This document shows positions 12,248-22,800 of a stretch of 64,000 bases of DNA, piece after piece. This DNA is from Tanypteryx hageni. Its lineage: Eukaryota > Arthropoda > Insecta > Odonata > Petaluridae. The notes below the pieces were generated by a model. It made no database searches and was not told the origin of the DNA. It saw only the letters and a program-made list of their open reading frames with translations. A program made the position numbers and the translations under genes. Position 1 is the first letter of the stretch. Every line of letters starts with the position of its first letter. Location: assembly GCA_028673005.1 (NCBI GenBank), contig CM054116.1, forward strand, positions 33,700,854 to 33,764,853, in the 5' to 3' direction.

Positions 12248-15200
12248 CAATTCTTTCTAATAACGGTAAGTAAAACTTTGCTTCGCGAGGGTTTAATTAA
12301 TTCAAGTTTTAAATTTAGACCTTTCTGTTGATACTTAATTTTTCTACACTTTTATACTGTAAAATTAAATTTCCCGGTGGCTCTAATACGCTAGTGTAGT
12401 GCCTATAGTAGCTATTAGCAAACCTGCAGTAACACTTTGCATATTATTTATCCGATATGTACAATAATTCCAAATTCCCATTTAAAATTCTCTCCTATAT
12501 TGCAGGGATCGCCGACCTATCTTGGGTGAAAGGACGCTGAGAGAAGTTTTCAATACTCGATGGGTGCCTTATTACATTATGCATATGAATACGACGGAGT
12601 GCTGAAGTACGAAAGGGGATATTATACTCAACGTACAAAATTATGGTCGTTATGCGCAGGCATGATAAACAATAAATACAATTTTTTAAAGATATTGCAT
12701 CGCCCTTAGAAATTTGGTTTTAAATATTTTTTACTCTTTTTAAATTGCCACGGGAATCTTAACTCCCTATTTGTTGGCGTTAAAAAGTGATTAAGCACTT
12801 TGAAATACATAGTTGAGTTATATGGTATGCCTAGTCTACTAGTCCATCCGAAGTGTCTATAATTAATCAGAAACGGGCGCTCTTCTTCACTAACATCTAA
12901 TATTATTTTTTATTTGAACGTTGCGATAATCGATTTAATTTTTTTATAAAGGAAAGAAAAGGTAAAGTGGAGGCGGCAAATTTCACTGTAGGTATAGGTG
13001 ACTTTATTCTCTTTTTAGACAATGGTTTCATAAATTAGTGGTTTCCGTTTAACTTGTATAACTATTTGTAGCATCTAAATGATGTGTTTCTTGATTAAAT
13101 CGTCGCGTAAGTAAATGTTTCGATTACAAAATGCTGGCATATCCATTATAATGTTGTTTCGCTATCGCAATTATTTTTCGACTCTTCACAAATAAGATCA
13201 TATGTCTGTTGGAAGTGAGTCTCCCGCAGAAACTGCCCAAAGAAATATCATAACGTAAAAATAGGAAAATCTAAGCTCACACCAATTGGACCTATGATAA
13301 TATTTTATATCAGTGCAAGTGACACCTGCACATCCGTCGTCAAGTATGCACGTTTGGCGAATGTTGACGAAAGGTAAACGCAAAGACGGGATCGTCACCA
13401 CACCCGAACAGCATTATTATTCTTTCGTCTCCAGTGACGAACATAAACTTTCTCACGCGCGCTTCCTCAGGCGGTCGCGTATGTCTTCCAGTTGAGATGG
13501 GGGAGGGAGCCGAAATGGCCGAGGGAGCGAAAAGGAGAGGGGGCGGTCTCTCTGTTTCTTCCCCTTCTCGATTCGAGGCGGACGCACCCGAAGTCAGTCG
13601 AAGACGAAGCGAACGAAGGAGTGGGGGAGGAGTCGCACGGACGGAGGAGGAAATCCAATTTGCTCCCGATACAATGGTCGTCAAATTGGGAACCTCCTCT
13701 CTCCTCATTCTCTTTCCTACTTCCCCCCGATTTTGTCCTCCCCTTGGCTTCTCCGCCACCCTTTCTACTTTTCCCATTCTTCACCGCCGCCGTCGCCGCC
13801 TTGGGGAAGACGGGGGATGGAAGGGGAGGTGGTGGTCGTGGTGTTTTCTGTGTAAGGTTATGAGGGCAAAATTCGTCTTTTTTTCGAGGGATTGTTCCGA
13901 GGAAAAAGATGGGTAGGAATGGATTGGAAGCTGGCGAGGAACGGGGAAGGAAATTAGCGACGGACTAGGGGCTGCATCGTGGAGGCTTAAAGCGGAGCAA
14001 TCTAAATTGCTGGAAGCGCTTAAATTAATCGATTTAAGCGTTGCACACTCATTTCCATAGCATTAATTGCTTTGTGGCGAAGATTCACCATTATTTTATT
14101 AATGTGTGCGTTGAATGATGACCATACTTTATAACTGCAATTAATTTGCCTTTTTGAATGTCTATTTATACCCTTCGTTAACTTCCTCCTGTCTGGGTTG
14201 TCTCGCTAAATTCCTGTCAAAATTTATCTCTATAAAAAACCTTGATACACTACAAGTTTCTAATAATAAGCGGCAAAATATCGATTCAGTGCTTTCCATC
14301 GATGACATAGTAAAGATTTTTCTACTTCTACCAATGGAATTTAAACACTCAAAGAACTACCTAAGTATTGTATAATGAGAAATTTTTCCAGTTAATTAAA
14401 TCGTCTATTATGGATTCACCACTCATAAGAACATGGATTTTCTTTCCTTATATTCATCCTTGTTTTCAAAGCCAGGTAAATGTGACTTTCAGATTAATTA
14501 TCAGAATTCGTGATAAATATTTAACTGTCACTTCCACAATAGCTATAAATATTAAAAATATGTCTATATAATCGAAATGATTTACACATGGCCGCCAAAA
14601 ACAAATGAGCTAATATGTCAAGATAAAGAAACACTCGTAACTTACGACTGTTATCGAGATCCCGCGTGATCGTTGCATGTTTCACATTAACAAACGCAAT
14701 ACTTCGAATTAATCCCATAGAATTGGGAAGTGCCCTTTCAAAAATAACATAATGTCGAAAAAAGTTTCCAAAAAAGTGGGCCAATTGGTCCACAGTCGAA
14801 AAGTTTGGTTTTTATATGGATTCCAAGTCGGCTGATCAAAAGAGGAAAGAGGGTTTCTCGTCTCTTTTCCTTTTAGACTTGCTCGGCCTTTGGCAAGTCC
14901 AAATGACGCCGGAAGGAGTTGGGAATCGAGTTAGGAAGGGATTTATGGGCGAGGAGTTAGTTCCTTCGAACGGAGCAAGTTTTCGGAGGGAGTGGGAGGG
15001 AGAGAGAAGAGGGAGAGAGAAGAGGGCGTTTTGTTGGCTGGGGCGCCTCCGAGTGATGAGTTTGCCCTGGAGGAGAAAGATCGAGGAAAAGGAGTGAGGG
15101 AACGGGATTGAAGATGGGAGGTGAGGGAAGGGGTGCACGTAATCAGGTCGAGTTTGCGTTTCGAAACGAATTGATCACGAGAAAAAGATTTGTGTGATCA

Positions 15201-15900
15201 GAGATTTAGAGTGGATAATCTTTTCTTTATTTTGCTGCCTAATATGAATGGTAAATATTGACCTTGACTTGATTTTTAATTCAATCTTGAATTTTTACGA
15301 AGAGGTCCGAAATTTTTGTGTCACATATTTTCGGGAATACTGTTGTTATTTATTTATTTTTTACTCAACCGAATAGCCCACACAGTTATCTCCACTGGTT
15401 TCATTTGTCATTTAACTTGAAAATCCAATTATTCCAAGCGCTATAAAAAGAATATATATATATATACACACATATTTTTCCACTATAAGTGTGCACTGGA
15501 TTTCCTTCCTCCTATACTTATTCAATTACTTTTTACTTCTCCTTTTTATTTATGAGACACACACATGTATAACTGTACACACACGAGTGTGTTTCTATAT
15601 TTTTGTGAGAACATAGCATACCAAGTTCGAGAAAATGAAGTTAAAAGCCTTGATTCCAAGTCCTAAATCTTTTTTTTAATCTTTATTAAAAATACGACAA
15701 AACGTACGAGAACTTTCTGGTACATGTGACGTTGATGCGTATGCATAAGTTGATCTGTAAACGTTAAGCTCGAAGACCACGCTTCTTCTACTTATTTGTA
15801 ATTTGATGAGCTAATTTTCAAGTTTTAATTCGAAGTTGCCGAGCGAATGGCTTGGCAAAATATGACTCCTGGCACCTCAAATTTCTCGGGAAATGGTTCC
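12248..15900. other. No gene recognised; purine/pyrimidine patches
   Basis: The stretch is mainly AT-rich. CAGGGATCGCCGACC at about 12504 looks like a lone hAT end. Patches at 13490-13830 and 14830-15130 are GC-richer and strand-asymmetric, and open frames overlap on both strands there. A short TA/CA microsatellite lies at about 15452-15475. Confidence 0.45.
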
Positions 15901-15902
15901 TG

Positions 15903-16340
15903 TATTCCACCTCTCCAACCCGACTCCTCCTTCCCTTTCCATTTTTCCCTCTTCCCGCTTCCATTCTTCGCCTTCCCCCCTCCCCTCCCTCCGCTCCTCC
16001 TCCTTCCCCGTCTGAACCCTGTCGCAGAGAACCCGTGTTTTTGATCTGCACGGCAAACACCCATCTTAGTATTATCATGCGCAGATTAGCAGCCCTATCT
16101 TGGGTGCCTCGAAAGCAGCAATTAGCTAATTTGATTTCGTCGTCCGTCCCCTCCTCCACTGCCTCTTCTCTCCGGCCTTTTCTCTTCCTCCTCCCTCCCT
16201 CCCTACCTCCTCCCTCCTATTCCTCCCAGCCTCCCTCGCTTTCTCCAATCCCGGGATCTTTTCTCATTCCAAATCCTCCCACCCTCGCCCTCTTACTCTC
16301 TCCCTTCCTCTCTGGCTCTCCTCTAACCACTTTCCTTCTC
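15903..16340. repeat. Polypyrimidine tract (C/T on plus strand)
   Basis: The plus strand is almost pure C and T over most of 15903-16015 and 16145-16340, separated by mixed sequence. This opens a 220-codon plus frame at 15852-16514 rich in Ser, Pro and Leu, as expected from translated CT repeats. I do not regard it as a gene. Confidence 0.7.
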
Positions 16341-16749
16341 CCTTCCTCTATCTCCGTATCTATCGTGGCCCTTCGCAATTCACTCGTTGAATTACGAATG
16401 TTTTCTTCAAAACACTTGTGGAAAGTATTCCATTTGTACGATACCTTGTCCCCGATCGTGCGAATGGTTCCGTCGAAAATGATTAGTACCGCTCTGTCGG
16501 ACTTATCCTGGTAACTTTTTTTAAGGATGTGCAAATTAATATTTATCGCACGAATTGTTTAAAAAATTGTGTAAATTGCGACTCCTTACTAAATCCTTTT
16601 GTGCTGAGGTGAGATCCTTTTTAAAAGTGTGGTTATTTTGGAGTTATTATAAAGAGTAACCAGCATTCGTAAACTTTAAAAAATCGTGTAAATCCTGCTT
16701 GAGAAGAGTTAATCTGCGACGAACCGGAAACCTTTTGTTTCAGGTCGAA

Positions 16750-16872
16750 AGGGCCGTCCTTAGGGTTGGTTGAATCAGAGACGACGCCACGAGCCGCGCG
16801 CTTCCGCAAAAATTCTCCAAGTTTAAATCGGTTTATTTTGGGCCCGCACCCCTCTAGGGATTGCCCTGCGTT
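16750..16872. mobile_element. Short hAT-type remnant
   Basis: The left end AAAGGGCCGTCCTTAGGG and the inverted right end CAGGGCAATCCCTAGAGGGG match at most positions and resemble the CAGGGCCGTCCTTAGGG end shared by many hAT elements. No target duplication can be seen. About 120 bp long. Confidence 0.45.
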
Positions 16873-17098
16873 GCTTTGTCTTTCAAAAGAAAAATCCTGC
16901 TTAAAAAATTGTTATCCGACGACAAAATTTAAAGAGAAACCGGTTGAATGGAGACTATATGAAACGTATATAATATGTAGAAGACTCGATTTTATTATTA
17001 AAAATAAAAACATAAATAAGGATAACTAGGAGGAAAAAATCTTTCAAGTATTTTATCATCCAGCTGAATTGCGTAAAAAAATAATAAGATCTAATATT

Positions 17099-17229
17099 GG
17101 ATTGTAAGTTTCCTCGGTAAACAGTGTTGATAGAAGGCTCTTTCAGTAGAAGCTGTGTTGTGAAGACGCCTACTGGAACGTGAGCGAAACATGGTCACAA
17201 TGCAGTCTCTTCCTAACGCGCCTCCTACC
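17099..17229 (+). mobile_element. 131-bp ribozyme-bearing insertion (truncated PLE or retrozyme-like)
   Basis: The 131 bp are bounded by the identical 13-mer AAGATCTAATATT (17086-17098 and 17230-17242), which I read as a target-site duplication. The insert carries one hammerhead-like fold (17153-17205), and its predicted cleavage site lies 33 nt from the 3' end. In the PLE at 32629-33203 the cleavage site also lies near the 3' end (82 nt). The simplest reading is a heavily 5'-truncated PLE pseudo-LTR plus tail. A small independent ribozyme retroelement is the alternative. Confidence 0.6.
17153..17205 (+). ncRNA. Decayed hammerhead ribozyme
   Basis: Stem I is nine pairs, CTGTGTTGT (17153-17161) with ACAATGCAG (17197-17205), including two G-U pairs. 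Next comes GAAGA, the end of the CUGANGA box with its first CU missing or misplaced. Stem II is GCCTAC (17168-17173) with GTGAGC (17180-17185), one mismatch. GAAA follows (17186-17189). Stem III is AC/GT around a 3-nt loop, and C17196 is the expected cleavage base. The fold is preserved, but the broken box should abolish activity. Confidence 0.6.
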
Positions 17230-17242
17230 AAGATCTAATATT

Positions 17243-20200
17243 TTTTATGCGATTTCGTTCTACTACTAGTTTAATATTCCAGTTTTTATTTTCTGAGTTA
17301 TTTTAAAGATATAATTTAATACTTTTTGGATAAATTGAGTTTAGAAAGTGGATAGTAATCATTTTACAATATCGACAAAGTAAATGCATATCAAGTTATC
17401 TTTCCAAGTCCTAGTTTGTGATTTTTTATGTAGAACTAAATTCGGAGCACAGGATTTCTTCCAATAAGTGCCAATATATCTCCTTAATCTAGTATGCGTT
17501 TTTACTTTAAAATACAAATCTCATTTTTAGGTTCATGGACGATTAGGTGAAATAATAATTATATTTTCTTCATATTCATGGTATTCCATACTTGGACAAC
17601 AAATTAGAAGGATAAAAACTACGAATTATCATGAATGCAACTAATTATAGACGGTTTTTGATATATGTCAGTAATTTTCGTTTTCTGCTCCAGAAACCAT
17701 CAAATACTGCAATATTTCACAATTAAGAGCAAGTAATATCGTCCTGGGGCGGATGTTGTCCTCATTGAAACCATGGGCGGCGTAATTATCGGGATTATGT
17801 TTACAAAATTCTCTTTTTAAGAATGTGCCGTCTCACCAGGTGGCAGCAGCGGTTGTAAGATCCTAAAGAGAAACCCTCGCATCTTCTCTCTCTCCACTCT
17901 TCCGTGTCTGAGGCTCTTAGATTAGGTTACTGGATGAGTTTCCATTACACCAGCTCCTCCTACATTTGAATACGGCCTCTCTGCGCCCGTGTGACGCTTC
18001 GTTATCCATTCTCCCGCGCGCCACCGCCATATTCCTACCAAACTTCGAAGAGGAAACTCTCTTGCTATATCTCTCCTAATTAGCGGCACAGTAGACCCGA
18101 AACGTTTCGCGACATTTCTCCCCCAATGCGCCGCTCGGCGAAATGCGACAATCATAATAACGTATCCGCGCTTAGTACAACGGGACTGAATAAACTTTAA
18201 ATCCCGAAAACCTCCCTCTTTTACCCACTCTTTATCTAACAAACAATGTTATTTTCACCGTACGAAAGCCTTCCTCCGTTCCCCTTCCTTCCGAACTCCT
18301 CCCTCCCATCTCTCTTTCCTCTCCTTGCCTAATCCTATTCCTCTCCTACGCGCCACCGTACACAACAGAAAGGACAAGGGAACCTTCCAGGAGACGCCCG
18401 TGTTTCTTAGTCTTATTTTCACCCTTCTGCTGCGAAGCTATGTAGATGGGAACTTGGCGTCCGTGTTGTTGCTCGTGTTGAGAGAGTTTAATGAGGGAGA
18501 GAGGCGGCGGGAAGAGGAGAGAGGATGGGCAGGCATTCGGGAGTGGGGGAAGGAGATGGGAGGAAGATGGTACGGAACGGGAGGCGAAAACTCAAAGTTT
18601 CGCGGCTCCTTATCAAAAAGAAGAAGCTTAAATGTGAACTTTAATCTGCGATTTGGAGCATGTTGGAGTAAAAAATAAAATTAATATCAATCTCTACTTT
18701 GTAGATATGTCGATTTGCCTGTTTATATTCATTGCTTTGTTTTGAAGATTTTATCTATGGACTAGGGGCTTCGCTCCTGGAGCCTATGGCGCCCAAACTC
18801 GAATATGAGACTCCTGGAATAGGACCTTCTACTGTGAGTGGACCCAACATTTATGTAGGTATGTGTTTTGTGAGGACCATAATAAGAGTCTATGTGGAAA
18901 ATCTGAGGTCGATAGGATTAAAAATGGCTGAGATACAAAGCGTTACAGAGATAATGACCAAAAGACAGAATAAGCATTTTAGTGGTTTGATTGTTGCGTC
19001 TGAATTGAAAGTCGAACTTGGATTTTCCTTTGATACTATCGTTAATGATTAGACCTTCATAATATTATAGACAACTCATACTTTTCGCTAAGAACTATTT
19101 TGACGTCGACATGACATGTATTGTTTATTGTTAAAATTTAATATTATTATTGAACATCTCAAATATAGTAGTTATTTATTTGGATTGAAGTTTTCAAAAT
19201 GGAAAAGTATTCAATTTTATTTATTGACATAGTTTTTAAGAGCTTAAAGTGCAAAAGTTATTGACCATTCTTCCAATGAATTGAACGCCATTTAAATAAT
19301 ATTTAGATTTTTTTATTTTATCTAGGCTGTCGTTTATAGAAGAAATTCGATTTTCAGTCGCAAGGGAGTCGGTGAAGGACAGTTGCCGATTCGCGCGGCC
19401 TGCAAGCCATTTAAAGGCCATACCCGATTTAGATGCAGCCGATCATTAGTCTCCGTGTACATTATCAAATTCAAATACGACTTGCTTGTTTTTTATTTCA
19501 AACGCGACCGAAAGAGGTCCTGTTCGTTTGGGAGTGATGAACTGAACCATGCGGTTAATTTAGGCAATTTGATTCCATTCCACGCCCCCTTGAATAATCA
19601 GAGGACCTAAAAACCATCGCTTTTAGGACACGCTGGATTTTGTTCCGTTTTGTTCCAAATTTATCCCTCTCTCTCTCTCTCGCCCCACTGTTTCATTACG
19701 GAATGGAATCGTGTATTCTGCTCGAGCGCTGACTCGACCATTGGTTTGTCTAAGCTTCAAAAAACTATTGAATTGTCGGCCGCTCGTGAAGCCGCTTCGA
19801 AAAGAGTCCGCTAATTGGCACTGGAGTCGTCGCTTTGTTAAAAGAGAGATGTTCTGCGATCTGGCAGTAATGTTAAACGAACTGCACTGTTTTCATCCAA
19901 TAATCGTCAGCTGACTTGCTGTCAAAAAACCTAGGATCTATCAGTTAACTTTTAATGCGCCGCGCTTTGTTACATATTTTTAAAAATATTTTTTAGTTTT
20001 CAAATGCGTAAAAATGTTGCCTCAAAAAGTCTCGCTTGAATAAAACTCTTGAAAAAAGTACCTAAAGTATGACTTCATAAATCGTGCTATGATATAATTC
20101 AAGCGGAAATTACTTAATTTTTAACTTGAAGGTTAAATCTCGTTGATATTCAATTCAATTAAAGTTTTAATTATAGCCATACCATCCAACTTGTATATTT

Positions 20201-20715
20201 TAAACGAATTTCACACAACCTACTGCTTAATTTTACAATTTCTCTCGTGAATTTTTTCGGTGGACATTTATGCGGCCCAACTTCCAGGACGCTAAAAACC
20301 AGGAGTCCGCGAAGAGAAAACTTTGATGTGAGAACACAAGTGGCGCTATTTCCGCTCAACGTGTTCCTCTCTTCAGGTCCCATTCGTATTCATCTTCCTC
20401 CGTCACTGGGTTAAATAAATAATTATGGTTCCTTCCCTTTGAGCATTCATAACTCTCCCTGGAGAAAACTGAAGTATGTAAAGGGGAAAGAATGTGACGC
20501 ATACAATAGGGAAGAAGAAATGGTGAGGTCGAGAAAAGCAATAAAAAGAGAGATTGATTTGAACGTTTTTTGGCTAGGTTAGGCTTTGGTAGGGCCTCTC
20601 TACTATATTACCTTGTTTGTCAATACATATATAGCAATTGCTAAATTACAAAAACTTAATATATAAACAACAATTAATTTTATAAATACAAAACACAAAA
20701 GAATACAAAAATAAA
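17243..20715. other. No gene recognised
   Basis: Mostly AT-rich. A minus frame at 17922-18242 and a plus frame at 18732-19052 are open for about 106 codons each but match nothing I know. A C/T-rich patch lies at about 18265-18350 and a short CT run at about 19668-19682. Confidence 0.4.
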
Positions 20716-21230
20716 AAATCTGACGTGACCAACACATAACTATCTCCATATGTAGTTGGTAATTTTCGAGTTGGCGGCGCTGGAATCGCTGTCAATATTG
20801 AACTGAAATATCTCCTTAACAATTGGCTCTAAAAAAATTGTTAAATACAAAAGTTGCAGAGAATAAAATTATCTATAACTTAGGTTGTTAAATGCGATTA
20901 CGTTAATGAAGAATTATAGGAGATTTGACACAAACGGAAAATGACAAGAATAAACATCCACTTCCGGTCGACCGAGTTTAGTTAAAATCTAATCAGTTGT
21001 TGAATTTCTAATACAATGCTAAATATGAAATTTTATGCTGATCGGATTATTAGTTTTTGAGTTAGAGCGCCCACAAAACTCCGGTCACAGACACACCCAC
21101 AGACATCACCAAGAAAATAGTCAAAACGTGTTCAGTGGACCTTAAAACGTAAAAATTTCCGTTGAAATCTCGAATTCGATTTTTTTCATGAAAAAACACT
21201 TTCTCTATACTTTGTATATGGAGAACGTAA
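20716..21230 (+). mobile_element. Dispersed repeat family B, copy 1
   Basis: The copy starts AAATCTGACGTGACC and ends near GGAGAACGT. It shares long stretches with 29558-30253 and 32101-32615, including GACAAGAATAAACATCCACT, GGCGGCGCTGGAATCGCTGT and CACACCCACAGACATCACC. All three copies end in a stem-loop of the type TTTCTC...GTATATGGAGAA. No protein is encoded; minus-strand frames that look alike between copies are a by-product of the repeat. Probably a non-autonomous transposon whose superfamily I cannot name. Confidence 0.7.
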
Positions 21231-21469
21231 AAGTAATACAACAAAAATACAATAAAATACAAAATAACAATAAAAAATTAAGGATTAAAAAAATACAAAA
21301 TTAGGAGGAAGAAGTTTTCATGAGAGTAGTCGAAATATAATGCAAGTGATGGAAACTTAAAGATATTTTACTACATAGTTACACACCAGGCAATGTCAAC
21401 GTATTAAAATCGAAGGATGCACAGGTGACGGTATCAGTTACCTCTCTATCCTAGATTTTTGTTTCAAGA

Positions 21470-22800
21470 AAAGGATTTTAAAGAGTACAGAGACTTAGCT
21501 TTTAAGTCAGAAAAAAGTGATTTCCTCAATATTAATACAAGCACAAAGAACGACTTAGCGTGCCTATGCTTCTATTCTATGAAATGGAATAAGAAATTTG
21601 TCAGTAGGACGCGTGCTAATTTCATGTGTCGTGACGAGAAATTTAGAGTTACCTGAGAGCTAAGAGGGTGAAGATTTAGGATTTTATGGAACAAAATAAT
21701 AGTGTGGAGCATGGGTGGCCAACCGACGGCTCCGGATCCGCATGCGGCTCTTTGAGAGTGGATATGCGGCTCTTTTAATCTTTGAATGACTTACATATAC
21801 CGTAATTTTCCGGCTATAATGCGGAAGTCAAAGATTGCCAGAAATCTCACAAAACAAAAGAGTAACTTTTTTGTTTTTATTACTATTATTATATGCTACA
21901 GCAGCTACATTATGTGTTAAATATATTTTATCAGCTCATTTCATGTTACTTTGACTCTTTGTTGTTGTCCAGTGTAGTACTGTCTCTCCTTCTCAGGCCC
22001 AGGTTGGCCATCCCTGGTGTAGTCTTGAATCCCGACGTAACCACAATAATTCGTTTAGTAATGGAGAGATATGGTCGTAGGGTTTGGCATCGAATATTTA
22101 ACGGGTTAACTGAAGGCAGGATCGAGCTTGACAGCAATAGTTTTATGTATATCGTTGAGGTAAATGTCGGAATAAGAATAAATGGGGAGTATTAGAGATT
22201 GCACGAGGGTCCTCTTTCGTCTACGTGGAAGGACACTTTTCAATCGTCTGAGGTTGTGAAGAGCCGAGTAGGATTTATAGCAGAGAGATATGACTTTAGG
22301 AGTCAATAAAAGTGATTGGTCCATAAGGACACCCAAATTTCAATTGCTGTATTGGGTTTCGAAGTCTTCAACTTTTACTTTTGTAGTGTACGATAAATTA
22401 ATTTTCTTTGGTGTTTTCGGTTAGCTGATTATTTTGGTTTGCGTCTTAGGTGTAGTGAATTTTAATGCTAGGAACTTGAACCATGAGTTGAGTTTCTCAG
22501 TGTCTTTGGTTAGCTGATACACTGCAGTAGAGATTTTACCTGGGTATACAGAGAAGTAGATCTGAAAGTCGTTAGCAAATAGATGGTATGGAGTGTAGGA
22601 GAGATTAGAAGAGATGTTATGAAGTTAGAGAGAGAAAAGCAAGAGAACTAAAACCAATCCTTCAGGAGCACCGTGTTCGATATTCAACTAAAAATAAGTG
22701 GAGTAGTGGCCATTGATGTAGCACATTTGGTTGGCAACTTGAGAGATAAGAGTAGAACCACGACAAAAATTTAATACTTAGAGAGAGACGGAACCTATCC
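21470..22800 (-). pseudogene. LINE reverse transcriptase remnant, split by a hAT MITE
   Basis: Read on the minus strand, the order of a CR1/Jockey-type LINE RT and tail is clear. GAPEGLVLVLLLFSL (about 22673 down to 22630) matches the G-PQGS-LGPLLF motif. The catalytic box reads FAND in place of FADD (22568-22579). Then come LGVLMDQSLLLTPK, YSALHNLRRLKSVLPR and TLVQSLILPI (22336 downward), and finally YDHISPLLNELLWLRR. The reading resumes below 21710 with LFHKILNLHPLSSQ. Stops and frameshifts are frequent, so it is inactive. It is a different family from the LINEs at 27.1 and 44.8 kb. Confidence 0.75.
21710..22016. mobile_element. hAT MITE nested in a LINE (307 bp)
   Basis: The ends CATGGGTGGCCAACC (left) and CAGGGATGGCCAACC (inverted right) are near-identical inverted repeats of hAT type. 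LINE homology stops at one edge and resumes at the other, which fixes the boundaries. The flanking 8-mers GTGTGGAG and GTGTAGTC match at 5 of 8 positions, as expected of an old duplication. No coding potential. Confidence 0.75.

Noticed and set aside
15852..16514. 220-codon plus frame
   Set aside because: Covers two polypyrimidine tracts; no domain, and a minus frame is open over part of the same DNA.
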